Numbered from the stretch's first letter, positions 44,258 to 53,482 are shown. The stretch: DNA of 64,000 nucleotides from Nocardia sp. NBC_01327 (GCF_035958815.1 NZ_CP108383.1:372001-436000), one strand, 5' to 3'. Notes: generated from the sequence alone by a model not told the origin. A program made the numbers and translations.

Positions 44258-44291
44258 TTGCCGGTTCGGCAAGCTGTTGCCGAACCGGCAA
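44258..44291. promoter_or_regulatory. Two 15-bp palindromes forming a perfect inverted repeat
   Basis: TTGCCGGTTCGGCAA (44258-44272) and TTGCCGAACCGGCAA (44277-44291) are perfect reverse complements, and each is itself a palindrome (TTGCCG-N3-CGGCAA). They are four bases apart, centre to centre 19 bp, about 40 bp before the methyltransferase ATG. They may be a double operator, and as RNA a 15-bp terminator for the exporter gene. Confidence 0.6.
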
Positions 44292-44332
44292 ATAAAGTTG
44301 GCGTACCGGAAAAACTCGATAGCGTCGTAGGC

Positions 44333-45316
44333 ATGGGAGCACATACGCACGAGCACGCGCATCAGCACGACAACCCAGCAGCCACGGACGGCGCCGCCCC
44401 CGCGAACGGGCACTCCCACGGCCACGGGCACTCGCACGGGCACACCCACGACGGCATCGACTGGACCACGCAGATCGCCAATCTGCGCCGGGAGGACGCG
44501 ATGGCGGCCGCGGCGCAGGCGGCGATCGCCGAGCGGTTGATCGCCCTGCTGCCCGAGAGCGGTGACGTGCCGACCGTGCTGGATATCGGTGCGGGTGCGG
44601 GCGGGCAGAGCGCGGCCTTCGCCCGGGCCCTCGCGGCTCGCGCCGGCGGACGGCTGGTGATCGCCGATGCGGTACCGGAGCTCATCGAGGCCGCGCGCAC
44701 CGCCGCGGAGTCGGCCCGGGGCGGCGACGACCGGGTGACCATCGAGACGATCCAGGTGGATGCCGCCGATGACGCCGCGGTCGAGGCGGTTCCGCCCGCC
44801 GATCTGGTCTGGGCCTCCCGCATGGTGCACCACCTGCCCGATCAGCAGGCGGGCGCCGATCGCCTCGCCCGCCTGGTCCGCACCGGCGGCTGGCTGGCCC
44901 TAGCCGAGGGCGGCCTCACCACCCGTTGTCTCCCCTGGGATCTCGGCATCGGCGCCCCCGGACTGGGGGACCGGCTGGCGGCCGCCCGCGAAACGGGATT
45001 CGGCCGCATGCGCGCCGAGATCACCGGCGCCGTCCGCATGCCCTACGGCTGGAGCACCGCCCTGGCCCACGCGGGGCTGAGCGAGGTCACCTCGTTCAGC
45101 ATCCTCATCGATCATCCGGCGCCCGCCGGCCCCGAGGTTCGCGCCAATGCGGCCGCCTGGCTGGAGGCGCTGCGCGGCCATATCGACGATCAGATCACCG
45201 CCGAGGACCGCGCCGCCATCGATGCTCTGCTCGATCCCGCCGGCGACGGCTTCATAGCTGCTCGCAATGACGTATTCATGCTCGGCGCCACCACAGTTCA
45301 CCTCGGCCGCCGCTGA
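44333..45316 (+). CDS. SAM-dependent methyltransferase with His-rich N-terminus
   Basis: The 327-residue protein opens with a His-rich segment (GAHTHEHAHQHDN, later NGHSHGHGHSHGHTHDG), typical of nickel, zinc or cobalt binding or storage. The class I methyltransferase fold follows: VLDIGAGAGGQSAAF (motif I), an acidic residue after RLVIADAVPE, and VWASRMVHHLPD. The acceptor is unknown. The start ATG 44333 keeps the His-rich part, and upstream codons are part of the palindrome. The combination of metal-binding tail and twin palindromes suggests metal-linked control. Confidence 0.85.
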   Translation: MGAHTHEHAHQHDNPAATDGAAPANGHSHGHGHSHGHTHDGIDWTTQIANLRREDAMAAAAQAAIAERLIALLPESGDVPTVLDIGAGAGGQSAAFARALAARAGGRLVIADAVPELIEAARTAAESARGGDDRVTIETIQVDAADDAAVEAVPPADLVWASRMVHHLPDQQAGADRLARLVRTGGWLALAEGGLTTRCLPWDLGIGAPGLGDRLAAARETGFGRMRAEITGAVRMPYGWSTALAHAGLSEVTSFSILIDHPAPAGPEVRANAAAWLEALRGHIDDQITAEDRAAIDALLDPAGDGFIAARNDVFMLGATTVHLGRR

Positions 45317-45338
45317 TCGAATTCCGCACCGGCAACCT

Positions 45339-45376
45339 ATCCGCAACGCCGCCAACGATATTCGGCGAATGCGGAT
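45339..45376 (+). terminator. Hairpin after the methyltransferase
   Basis: ATCCGCA/TGCGGAT and CGCCG/CGGCG pair with a small bulge and an 11-base loop, 23 bases after the stop. Confidence 0.7.
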
Positions 45377-45573
45377 CGGCGGCCGCGTGTGCGCAGCCGG
45401 TATGCACGTCTGCAAGTACACCCGCATTCACAGCGGCGCGGTGTCTGAGCGACACCGTGCTGTGACCGTTCCGTTAAGCGCGAGGCGGTCGCAAATGTCC
45501 TGCTGTACGGCATAATTCGACTTCCCTGGCACAGCTTTCACACACCTTTTTTCAGGCCGGGGGAGGAGTTTCG

Positions 45574-46062
45574 GTGAGTCGTACGACGGAGCAGCGGCGG
45601 GTAACCGCCTTCGGTTTCGATGATATTCAGCGCTTTGCTGAGGTCGCGCGCGCAGGCGCGGAAAAACGGGAGTCCCGCGCCCGCGAGATACCCCCCATGG
45701 AATTGCGGGTGACCAGCGAATTCCGCCGGACCGAGGAACAGTGGACGGTCCCGGAGAAACTGCTGGCGGAGTGCACCACGGGCAAGGTGGTTGTCGATTT
45801 CACGCAGGCGTACTGTTCCCGCCGCGAGATCGATATGCAGGTCAGGGCGGGTTCCGGCTCGATCGTGGTGATCGTGCCGCGCGGCTGGCGGATCGACCTG
45901 GAAGCCGTGGAGTTCGGCACCGGACATGTGGTGAATCGCGTTAATCTGCCGCGTTTTCCGGGCGCCCCACTGATTCGGATCCAGGGCCACGTGGACTCGG
46001 GTGTGCTCAGGGCCCGATATGCGCATCGTTCTCCGGCGGAGTGGTTGCGGCGCTCTCGCTGA
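45574..46062 (+). CDS. Hypothetical protein with LiaF/DUF2154-like C-terminal region
   Basis: The 162-residue soluble protein has a basic N-terminal helix and a beta-rich C-terminal part (GKVVVDFTQAYCSRREIDMQ, then VVIVPRGWRID) that resembles the cell-wall-active-antibiotic-response domain of LiaF-type proteins. GGGAGGAG precedes the GTG, and CATAAT at 45511 is a possible -10 box. It is 21 bases upstream of the polymerase gene. Its role is unknown. Confidence 0.7.
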   Translation: MSRTTEQRRVTAFGFDDIQRFAEVARAGAEKRESRAREIPPMELRVTSEFRRTEEQWTVPEKLLAECTTGKVVVDFTQAYCSRREIDMQVRAGSGSIVVIVPRGWRIDLEAVEFGTGHVVNRVNLPRFPGAPLIRIQGHVDSGVLRARYAHRSPAEWLRRSR

Positions 46063-46083
46063 GAGTTGCGGTAAGACGGAGGG

Positions 46084-47154
46084 GTGACGCGCTGGCTGCT
46101 GCACGTCGACCTCGACCAATTCCAGGCCGCGGTCGAATTCCGGCGGAATCCGGAGCTGCGGGGCCGACCGGTCATTGTGGGCGGCAACGGCGATCCGGAA
46201 GAGCCGCGGAAAGTGGTGTCCTGCGCGTCGTACCCCGCGCGGGCGCACGGTGTGCGTGCCGGAATGCCACTGCGGGTGGCACTGCGCGCGTGCCCGGACG
46301 GCGTTTTTCTCCCACAGGATCTGGCCGGCTACGCGGAGGCGTCCGAGGAGATCATGACGCTGCTGCGCACATTCCCCGGGCGGGTGGAGGTGCTCGGATT
46401 CGACGAGGCTTTTCTGGCGGTGGATACCGACGATCCGGAACAGCTGGCGCGTGAAATCCGCAGTGCCATCGAAGAACTGGGTCTGACGTGTGCGGTCGGC
46501 ATCGGAGACAACAAGACCCGGGCCAAACTCGCCACCGGATTCGCCAAGTCGGTCGGCAAGTCCGGTGATGCCGCCGCCGAGCGGGATGCCGGAACGGGCA
46601 TCTTCCGGCTCACGGCGGACAATTGGACCGAACTGATGGCGCATCGGCCCACCACCGCGCTGTGGGGCGTCGGTGCGCGGATCGCAAAACGCCTGAGCGC
46701 CTTGGGGATAACGACCGTCGCCGAGCTGGCGGCCGCGGATCGGGAACTGCTCGCCAGGGAATTCGGGCCCAATACCGGGCCTTACCTGTGGGTCCTGGGC
46801 CACGGCGCGGGCGATACCGAGGTGGCCGAGCCCCGGGAACCGGTGGGGCACAGTCGATCCGAGACCTTCCCCGCCGATCTCACCGAACGCGCCGAATTCG
46901 ACGATGCCGTCACCCGCCTGACCACCCAGGTGACCGAGGAGACCCTCGCCGGCGGGCGCACCGTGGCGCGCATCGGCGTCACCGTCCGCACCAGTACCTT
47001 CTTCACCCGCACCAAACAGCGGAAGCTCGCACATGCCAGCACCGATGTGGACGAGGTCGTGCAGACCGCGCTGCAGGTACTGCACGGCTTCGAGCTGGAC
47101 CGGCCCATTCGCCTGCTGGGCGTGCGCGTGGAATTCGGCCCGCGCTCCGAGTGA
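46084..47154 (+). CDS. dinB2: DinB2-like Y-family DNA polymerase
   Basis: The 356-residue polymerase resembles mycobacterial DinP/DinB2: RWLLHVDLDQFQAAVEFRR, RGRPVIVGGNGDPEEPRKVV, LGFDEAFLAV. Catalytic acids are Asp9 and the Asp-Glu of GFDEAF. The steric-gate position, aromatic in most Pol IV and Leu14 in M. smegmatis DinB2, is Gln14 here. The protein lacks a C-terminal beta-clamp motif that I can recognise. It would copy damaged templates with low fidelity and may accept ribonucleotides. No LexA box was seen upstream. Confidence 0.87.
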   Translation: MTRWLLHVDLDQFQAAVEFRRNPELRGRPVIVGGNGDPEEPRKVVSCASYPARAHGVRAGMPLRVALRACPDGVFLPQDLAGYAEASEEIMTLLRTFPGRVEVLGFDEAFLAVDTDDPEQLAREIRSAIEELGLTCAVGIGDNKTRAKLATGFAKSVGKSGDAAAERDAGTGIFRLTADNWTELMAHRPTTALWGVGARIAKRLSALGITTVAELAAADRELLAREFGPNTGPYLWVLGHGAGDTEVAEPREPVGHSRSETFPADLTERAEFDDAVTRLTTQVTEETLAGGRTVARIGVTVRTSTFFTRTKQRKLAHASTDVDEVVQTALQVLHGFELDRPIRLLGVRVEFGPRSE

Positions 47155-47244
47155 TCGAGGGTCCGGCGTGAGTGACCGAGCGTCGGGCGGGAAGACCACG
47201 TTTGCAATGCTGGGACCAGGCATACGGACGGAAGGCACCCATCG

Positions 47245-48027
47245 ATGAGCAATTACGAGAACATCAGCTTCGAGCACAATGGCCCGATCGCCCGCATAAC
47301 GCTGAACCGGCCGAAGGCCGCGAACGGCATCGACCAGGCGCTGGCCGACGAATTGGCGCAGGCCGCCGCGTACTGCTCGGAGGATCCCGCCATCAAGGTG
47401 GTGGTACTGACCGGCGCCGGGAAGTTCTTCTCCGCGGGCGGCGATCTGCGGGCCATGGCGGGCAGTGACGACACCGGTGCGTTCATCGCCAAGCTGGCGG
47501 GCACGCTGCACGAGGCCGTGTCCTCCCTGGCCCGCATGGACGCCCTGCTGATCGTCGGGGTGAACGGCACCGCGGCGGGCGCCGGCATGAGCCTCGCGGT
47601 GGCCGGTGATCTGGTGGTCGCGAGCGAATCGGCGTCGTTCACCATGGCGTACACCAAGGTCGGGCTGAGCCCGGACGGCGGCGCGTCCTACTACCTGCCG
47701 CGCCTGATCGGCGTGCGCCGCACCCAGGACCTCATGCTCACCAACCGGGTGCTCAGCGCCGCCGAGGCGCTCGACTGGGGGCTGCTGCACCAGGTGGTGC
47801 CGGACGCGGATCTCGCCGACACCGTGGAGCAGCTGGCCCAGCAGTTCGCGCAGGGGCCGAAGGGTTCCAATGCGAATGTGAAGAAGCTGCTGCTGGTTTC
47901 GTCGCAGCACACCCTCGAGGAGCAGTTGGCCACCGAGGCCACATTCATCACGCACGCCGCCGAATCGGCCGACGGGGCCGAGGGCATCGCCGCGTTCCTC
48001 GGTAAGCGTTCGCCGAAATTCGCCTGA
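47245..48027 (+). CDS. Enoyl-CoA hydratase/isomerase, PaaG-like
   Basis: The 260-residue crotonase-fold protein has the oxyanion loop FFSAGGDLRAM and NGTAAGAGMSLA. The acid region is FTMAYTKVGLSPDGGASYYL; the Asp in place of Glu at SPDGG is typical of PaaG-type isomerases rather than of classical hydratases. It could isomerise an enoyl-CoA or epoxy-CoA. GGAAGG lies nine bases before the ATG. It converges on the alpha/beta hydrolase gene. Confidence 0.85.
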   Translation: MSNYENISFEHNGPIARITLNRPKAANGIDQALADELAQAAAYCSEDPAIKVVVLTGAGKFFSAGGDLRAMAGSDDTGAFIAKLAGTLHEAVSSLARMDALLIVGVNGTAAGAGMSLAVAGDLVVASESASFTMAYTKVGLSPDGGASYYLPRLIGVRRTQDLMLTNRVLSAAEALDWGLLHQVVPDADLADTVEQLAQQFAQGPKGSNANVKKLLLVSSQHTLEEQLATEATFITHAAESADGAEGIAAFLGKRSPKFA

Positions 48028-48046
48028 GGAACGCGGCTTTCGCCGA

Positions 48047-48868
48047 TCACTGCTCGATGAACTCGAGGATGTCGGAGTTCACCTGCGCCGCATGCGAAAT
48101 GTAGAGGCCGTGCCCCGCGGTCGGGTACTCCTTGAGCACCGCATGCGGCGCGAGCTTGATCGCCTGGTAGCTGCTGACCTCGATCGGGATGGACTGATCG
48201 ACCAGGCCGTGCAGCAGCAGGAACGGGATGGTCAGCCCGGCGACATCCGGGCGGTGATCGGAGGCCAGCAGGTCCCGCTGCACCTGACGGGTGGCGTAGG
48301 GGGAGGCCGAGAGGCAGCGCTGGACCTCGAAGTCGATGACGGCCGCGGAGACATTGTTGCCGAGGTGGGTGGCGAAGTAGCCCTGGGCGCGGGCGGCGAA
48401 CCACTTCGGACGGTCGGCGTCCAGCTCCGCCATCGACGCCTCGAGCAGCTCGGGCGGTACGCCTGCCGGGTTGTCCTCGGTCTGCGTCATAAAGGGAATC
48501 GCGGGGGCCAGCAGGGCAATTCGCGATACCCGGCTCTCGCCGTGCCTGGCCAGGTAGCGCACCAGCTCGGCGCCGCCGGCCGAGTGACCGACCAGGGTGA
48601 CATCGGTCAGGTCCAGGTGCTCGATGAGTGCGGCGATATCGTCGGCGCGGGTGTCGACGTCGTAGCCACCGGAGGGACGATCCGACCGGCCGTGGCCGCG
48701 GCGGTCCAGCAGAACGCAGCGGTAGCCGTGCTGGACGAGGAACGGCACCTGGTATTCCCACATATCCGCATTGAGCACCCAGCCGGCGGCGAAGACGATC
48801 GGCGCGCCGGTGCCGTAGTCCTCGTAGGCGAGGGTGGTGCCGTCGGTGGTGGTCTGGAAGTAAGGCAT
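48047..48868 (-). CDS. Alpha/beta hydrolase, haloperoxidase-like
   Basis: The 273-residue protein has the nucleophile elbow VGHSAGGAE, the acid HGLVDQSIP and the histidine TAGHGLYIS. It begins MPYFQTTTDGTTLAYEDYG, typical of cofactor-free chloroperoxidase-like esterases. Divergent from the AcuI-like gene across 154 bp. The natural substrate is unknown. Confidence 0.87.
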   Translation of the reverse strand: MPYFQTTTDGTTLAYEDYGTGAPIVFAAGWVLNADMWEYQVPFLVQHGYRCVLLDRRGHGRSDRPSGGYDVDTRADDIAALIEHLDLTDVTLVGHSAGGAELVRYLARHGESRVSRIALLAPAIPFMTQTEDNPAGVPPELLEASMAELDADRPKWFAARAQGYFATHLGNNVSAAVIDFEVQRCLSASPYATRQVQRDLLASDHRPDVAGLTIPFLLLHGLVDQSIPIEVSSYQAIKLAPHAVLKEYPTAGHGLYISHAAQVNSDILEFIEQ

Positions 48869-49022
48869 ATCTGCTGCGCTCCTTGGGCTTTCGCTTACCG
48901 CGTGTTGCTTGCTGAGATCAACGATGCCGCGCCGCGGGAACGAAAGCGATTACGCGCGAGGTAAAGTCGCCGATTATTGCGGGAAGATCGCCCTGACCAG
49001 CGCCGAAGCCTATGCTCGGACC

Positions 49023-50015
49023 ATGGAGTTCCAGGCGATGGTGGCACACAAGACGGACAGCGGGATCTCACTGCTCCGCGAGACGGTCGGCGACGACTTC
49101 CTCGGGCCGGGGGACGTGACGATCAAGGTGCACTTCACGAGTGCCAACTACAAGGACGGACTCGCCATCACCCCCGGTGGCGGCGTGGTGCGCGATTATC
49201 CGATCGTCCCGGGCATCGATATCACCGGTGAGGTTTTCGCCTCCGACAACCCCGAATTCGCGGTCGGCGACCTGGTCGTCGCACACGGCTACGAGATCGG
49301 CACCGCGCGCAACGGCGGCTTCGCCGAATACGCGCGGGTGCCCGCCGAATGGGTCGTGAAGCTCGACGGTCTCACCCCGCGCGAGGCGGCGACCCTGGGC
49401 ACCGCCGGATTCACCGCCGCCCTGAGCGTGCAGGCGCTGCTCGACCACGGTCTCACCCCCGGCAGCGGTCCGGTGCTGGTCACCGGGGCGACGGGCGGCG
49501 TCGGCAGCGTGGCCGTCGATATTCTGAGCGGGCTCGGCTTCGAGGTCATCGCCTCCACCGGCAAGATCGGTGCGACCGAACTGCTCGATACGCTCGGTGC
49601 GAAGTCCGTGGTCGGGCGGCTGCCCGCCGAGGGCGAAAAGCTGCGCCCGCTCGGTAAGGCACAGTGGGCCGCCGCGGTGGACAGTGTCGGCGGATCCTCG
49701 CTCGCGCATATTCTCTCGGCCGTGAAATACGGTGGCGCGGTGGCGGTTTCCGGCCTCACCGGCGGCAGCGACCTGCCCACCACGGTACTGCCCTTCATTC
49801 TGCGCGGCGTCTCGCTGCTCGGCATCGACTCCGTGCAGCTGCCGATCTCGATCCGTCGGGAATTGTGGGCGCGGCTCGCCAAAGACCTGAAGCCCCAGCA
49901 CCTTTCGCTGCTGGAAAACTATGCCCCGATCACCGAGGCCGAAGCGGTCCTGCACTCCGTGCTGGAGGGCACCCACTCCGGGCGCACCGTGCTCGGCGTC
50001 GCGGGCGAGTTCTAA
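49023..50015 (+). CDS. Medium-chain reductase of the YhdH/AcuI family
   Basis: The 330-residue protein fits the YhdH/YhfP/AcuI quinone-oxidoreductase group, some of which reduce acrylyl-CoA with NADPH: FTSANYKDGLAITPGGGVVR, VPGIDITGEV, VTGATGGVGSVAVDIL for the nucleotide. Zinc-binding residues are absent, as in the family. ATG 49023 sits six bases after TATGCT with no ribosome site, which suggests a leaderless mRNA. Its end overlaps the convergent nuclease gene by four bases. Confidence 0.87.
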   Translation: MEFQAMVAHKTDSGISLLRETVGDDFLGPGDVTIKVHFTSANYKDGLAITPGGGVVRDYPIVPGIDITGEVFASDNPEFAVGDLVVAHGYEIGTARNGGFAEYARVPAEWVVKLDGLTPREAATLGTAGFTAALSVQALLDHGLTPGSGPVLVTGATGGVGSVAVDILSGLGFEVIASTGKIGATELLDTLGAKSVVGRLPAEGEKLRPLGKAQWAAAVDSVGGSSLAHILSAVKYGGAVAVSGLTGGSDLPTTVLPFILRGVSLLGIDSVQLPISIRRELWARLAKDLKPQHLSLLENYAPITEAEAVLHSVLEGTHSGRTVLGVAGEF

Positions 50016-50713
50016 CCGACGATCGCTCGCACGAGATTGTGGTCGGAGGTACCGGCCACATCCTCGACGGCGGCATCGCGGACCGCGATGCCGCGGACCA
50101 CCACGTGGTCGATGAACTGGGATTTGGCGCCGTCGGTGCGCGGGCGCGTGGGCTCGGAGTCCGGTGCGAGGCCGGCCACGGTGAATGCCGCGCCGAGCGC
50201 GGCGCCCACGGTCGCCCGGTCGGCATTGAAATCGCCCAGCAGCACCGCCGGCGCGGTGGCCGCCAGTGCGGCCAGATCGGCGAACTGCCCGTCGCGGCGA
50301 AAATCGCCCGTCACATGGGTCGCGACCACGAGCACCCCCTCCACCTCGACCGCGAGCGCACCCTTTCCGGGATCGGTGGCGAAGGACGCGGCGGCGACCT
50401 CCTTACCGGGCCCGTCGACGATGAGTACGAGGTATTCGGCGCGCTCCGCGAGCACCGACGCGATGCGGCGCGGGTTCGGTATCCGCGGATAGCGGAGCGT
50501 ATGAAAGGTGCTGGCGGGCAGGGCCTCCCGGAGGCTCGCCAGCTGATCGCCACTGACTTCCTGCAAGGCGATGACCCTTTCGGATCGCCGGGCCACCACG
50601 CCGGTGACAGCGGCAATTCGCTCGGCCTCCACCGGCCACTGCGCGGCGATCTCGTTGGCGTAGTTGTCGGCGTGGACCCTGTGCAGCACATTCCAGGTAG
50701 CGACAGTGATCAT
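50012..50713 (-). CDS. Endonuclease/exonuclease/phosphatase family protein
   Basis: The 233-residue protein has the EEP-fold motifs TWNVLHRV, ALQEVSGDQ (Glu for the metal), LGDFNADR and the C-terminal FIDHVVV with SDHNLVRA. These are the metal and catalytic residues of DNase I/phosphodiesterase-like enzymes. There is no signal peptide. Substrate could be nucleic acid or a phosphoester. It is downstream of lon and its terminators. Confidence 0.85.
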   Translation of the reverse strand: MITVATWNVLHRVHADNYANEIAAQWPVEAERIAAVTGVVARRSERVIALQEVSGDQLASLREALPASTFHTLRYPRIPNPRRIASVLAERAEYLVLIVDGPGKEVAAASFATDPGKGALAVEVEGVLVVATHVTGDFRRDGQFADLAALAATAPAVLLGDFNADRATVGAALGAAFTVAGLAPDSEPTRPRTDGAKSQFIDHVVVRGIAVRDAAVEDVAGTSDHNLVRAIVG

Positions 50714-50739
50714 GAACAGTCAGGTTACCGAGATACAAA

Positions 50740-50782
50740 CGGACCGTGCGAGTTTCGTTTCATGTGAAACACGCACGGTCCG
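50740..50782. promoter_or_regulatory. Hairpin after lon containing a near-parS palindrome
   Basis: CGGACCGTGCG (50740-50750) pairs with CGCACGGTCCG (50772-50782), and GTTTC with GAAAC inside. At 50757-50770 lies GTTTCATGTGAAAC, which differs from the bacterial parS core GTTTCACGTGAAAC by one base. It may simply be a terminator for lon; ParB binding is possible. Confidence 0.5.
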
Positions 50783-50789
50783 AGCACGG

Positions 50790-50826
50790 GGGAGCCGTGC
50801 GCGGGGGGACTCCACGCACGGCTCCC
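50790..50826 (-). terminator. 12-bp stem terminator after lon
   Basis: GGGAGCCGTGCG (50790-50801) and CGCACGGCTCCC (50815-50826) are perfect complements with a 13-base loop, 17 bases after the lon stop. Confidence 0.8.
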
Positions 50827-50843
50827 GGGCCGAGCGCCTGCCG

Positions 50844-53315
50844 TCAGGCGGTGGCGCTCAGGGGACGGCCATCCAGAGCCGGCTCGAGAACCGGTTCGAT
50901 GGCGTAGGCCAGGATGTCGGCCACGTCGGCGACGGGACGGACGTCCAGGGCGGCCAGCACCTCGGCGGGGACTTCGTCGAGGTCAGGCTCGTTGCGGGCC
51001 GGGATGAAGACGGTCTTCAAACCGGCGCGCTGGGCTGCGAGCAGCTTCTGCTTCACGCCGCCGATGGGCAGGACCCGGCCGTTCAGGGTGACCTCGCCGG
51101 TCATGCCGACGTCCGAACGGACCTGTCGGCCCAGGGCCAGGGACACCAGGGCGGTGACCATGGTGACACCCGCAGAGGGACCGTCCTTCGGGACCGCGCC
51201 TGCCGGGAAGTGGATGTGGATATTGCGATCCAGCATCTTCGGCTCGATGCCGATCTCCTCCAGGTGGGAGCGGACGTAGGTCAGGGCGATCTGCGCGGAC
51301 TCCTTCATGACGTCACCCAGTTGACCGGTCAGGGTGAGCGAGCGCTCGCCCTCGGCGGCATTGGCCTCGATGTAGAGGACATCGCCACCGGAGCCGGTCA
51401 CGGCCAAACCCGTTGCCACACCGGGGACCGCGGTGCGTTCCACCCCGTCGGGGGTGAAGCGCGGACGGCCCAGGTACTCCTTCAGGTCATCGAGTCCGAT
51501 CACCAGCGGCGCGGGGCCACCGTCGTAACCGAGCTCGGAACCGTAGCCCAGATCCGCTGTGAGCCCGTCGTTCTCGCCGAGCGACTTCGCATCGGGCACG
51601 AAATCTCCTGCGATGACGATGCTTTCGGGGCCATTGAGATCCGCCGACTCCGACAGCCTGGTCGCCGCCTTGCGCAGCGCCTTGGCGATCAGCCGCTCCA
51701 TCTGCCGCACACCGGCTTCCCGGGTGTAGTTGGCGGCGACCTCACGCAGCGCCTCGTTCGTGATCACGACCTCCTCGCCGGTCAGAGCATTGCGCTCCAG
51801 CTGACGCGGGATCAGGAAGTCACGGGCGATGGCGACCTTGTCGTCCTCGGTGTAACCGTCGACGGTGATGATCTCCATGCGGTCCAGCAGCGGGCCGGGA
51901 ATGGTGTCCATGACATTCGCGGTCGCGATGAACAGCACATCGGACAGGTCCAGATCCAGATCCAGGTAGTGATCGCGGAAGGTGTGGTTCTGCGCGGGGT
52001 CCAGGACCTCGAGCAGCGCCGCCGCCGGATCACCGCGGAAATCGGAGCCGACCTTGTCGATCTCGTCCAGCAGGACAACGGGATTCATCGAACCCGCCTC
52101 CTTCATGGCCCGTACGATGCGACCCGGCAGCGCGCCGACGTAGGTGCGCCGGTGACCGCGGATCTCCGCCTCGTCGCGCACGCCGCCCAGGGCGACGCGA
52201 ACGAACTTGCGGCCCAGGGCCCGTGCCACGGACTCGCCCAGCGAGGTCTTACCCACACCGGGCGGGCCGACCAGCACCAGCACCGCGCCGGAACCGCGAC
52301 CGCCCACGACCTCCAGGCCGCGTGCGGCCCGGCGGGCGCGCACCGCGAGGTACTCGACCATGCGGTCCTTGACCTCGTCCAGGCCGTGGTGATCGGCGTC
52401 CAGCACCGCGCGGGCAGCCGAGACATCGGTGCTGTCAGCGGTTTTCACGCTGAACGGCAGCTCCAGGACGGTGTCCAGCCAGGTGCGGATCCAGCCCGAT
52501 TCGGGGCTCTGATCACTGGAACGCTCCAGGCGATCCACCTCGCGCAGCGCGGCCTCACGGATATTGTCCGGCAGGTCGGCGGTCTCCACGCGGGTGCGGT
52601 AGTCGTCCGCGCCGTCGGGCTCACCCTCGCCCAGCTCCTTGCGAATCGCATTGAGCTGCTGGCGAAGCAGGAATTCGCGCTGGCTCTTCTCGACGCCCTC
52701 GCGCACTTCCTCGCTGATCTTCTCGCTGACCTCGGTCTCCGCGATGTGCTGCTTGGTCCAGCCGATCAGCTTGGTCAAACGGGTTGCGGTATCGAGGGTT
52801 TCGAGCAGTTCGCGCTTGTCCTCATTGGTCAGGTAGGTCGCCCAGCCGGCCGCATCGGCAATGGCCGACGGATCGTTCAGCTGATTGACGGCGTCGATGA
52901 CCTGCCACGCCTCACGGCGCTGCAGTACGGCCACGACGAGCTTCTTGTATTCGGCGGCAAGCTCCCTGGTGCGGCCGTCGGCCTCGGGGAGCTCGACCGG
53001 CTCGGCCTCGACCCAGAGCGCCGCGCCCGGGCCGGTCACGCCGTGCCCGATCTTCGCGCGCCCCTCGGCCTTCAGCACCGCGGCGGGTGCGCCGCCACGC
53101 ATGCGGCCGACCTGTTCGATGGTGGCGACCACACCGTAGGTGGCGTAGCCCTCGTCCAGGCGCGGCGCGACCAGCACCTGGTTGACCTTGCCCGCCCGCG
53201 CGGCGTCGATGGCGGCCTGCGCGGACTCGTCGAGCTCGATCGGGACGACCATGCCGGGCAGCACGATCGGATCGGTCAGGAACAGGACCGGCAGGTTCTG
53301 TGAGGTAGTAGTCAC
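50844..53315 (-). CDS. lon: ATP-dependent protease Lon
   Basis: The 823-residue protein has the Lon N-terminal domain, an AAA+ domain with Walker [15 protein letters not shown] (about 355) and Walker [12 protein letters not shown], and the protease domain with the Ser-Lys dyad in [11 protein letters not shown] and [11 protein letters not shown]. It degrades damaged and selected regulatory proteins in the cytoplasm. The GTG start at 53315 follows GGAAGGG. Overlapping inverted repeats just upstream match an HspR-type operator, suggesting heat-shock control as known for lon in Streptomyces. Confidence 0.95.
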   Translation of the reverse strand: MTTTSQNLPVLFLTDPIVLPGMVVPIELDESAQAAIDAARAGKVNQVLVAPRLDEGYATYGVVATIEQVGRMRGGAPAAVLKAEGRAKIGHGVTGPGAALWVEAEPVELPEADGRTRELAAEYKKLVVAVLQRREAWQVIDAVNQLNDPSAIADAAGWATYLTNEDKRELLETLDTATRLTKLIGWTKQHIAETEVSEKISEEVREGVEKSQREFLLRQQLNAIRKELGEGEPDGADDYRTRVETADLPDNIREAALREVDRLERSSDQSPESGWIRTWLDTVLELPFSVKTADSTDVSAARAVLDADHHGLDEVKDRMVEYLAVRARRAARGLEVVGGRGSGAVLVLVGPPGVGKTSLGESVARALGRKFVRVALGGVRDEAEIRGHRRTYVGALPGRIVRAMKEAGSMNPVVLLDEIDKVGSDFRGDPAAALLEVLDPAQNHTFRDHYLDLDLDLSDVLFIATANVMDTIPGPLLDRMEIITVDGYTEDDKVAIARDFLIPRQLERNALTGEEVVITNEALREVAANYTREAGVRQMERLIAKALRKAATRLSESADLNGPESIVIAGDFVPDAKSLGENDGLTADLGYGSELGYDGGPAPLVIGLDDLKEYLGRPRFTPDGVERTAVPGVATGLAVTGSGGDVLYIEANAAEGERSLTLTGQLGDVMKESAQIALTYVRSHLEEIGIEPKMLDRNIHIHFPAGAVPKDGPSAGVTMVTALVSLALGRQVRSDVGMTGEVTLNGRVLPIGGVKQKLLAAQRAGLKTVFIPARNEPDLDEVPAEVLAALDVRPVADVADILAYAIEPVLEPALDGRPLSATA

Positions 53316-53334
53316 GTCTTCGACCCTTCCAACA

Positions 53335-53364
53335 TTGAGCGTCTCCTGCTCAACTCAGGTTGAG
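53335..53364. promoter_or_regulatory. HAIR-like (HspR) inverted repeats upstream of lon
   Basis: TTGAGC-N7-GCTCAA (53335-53353) keeps the TTGAG-N9-CTCAA core of the HspR element (CTTGAGT-N7-ACTCAAG). A second, overlapping CTCAAC-N4-GTTGAG spans 53349-53364. A minus-strand -35-like TTGACA lies at 53378-53373, so the repeats would cover the -10 and start region. Confidence 0.6.
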
Positions 53365-53438
53365 CGTGACCTTGTCAACCTCACTACCCCTCGACTAATT
53401 CCGCACGCTCGTTCACCCCCAGCGAACGGCCGTTGTAT

Positions 53439-53451
53439 CTTGATTGTCAAG
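53439..53451. promoter_or_regulatory. MarR operator 1, CTTGA-N3-TCAAG
   Basis: CTTGATTGTCAAG is the core of a longer TATCTTGA-N3-TCAAGATA palindrome (53436-53454), 29 bp before the MarR ATG. The same core occurs twice after the MarR gene. Confidence 0.65.
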
Positions 53452-53482
53452 ATAAATTCGTCCGAACAGGGAGCTCATCCGA

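Noticed and set aside
47168-47248. 26-codon GTG frame whose stop overlaps the PaaG-like start (ATGA)
   Set aside because: The overlap is suggestive of a leader peptide, but there is no ribosome site and no conservation evidence.
50664-53303. Very long plus-strand frame opposite lon
   Set aside because: Complement of the lon codons with no independent coding evidence.
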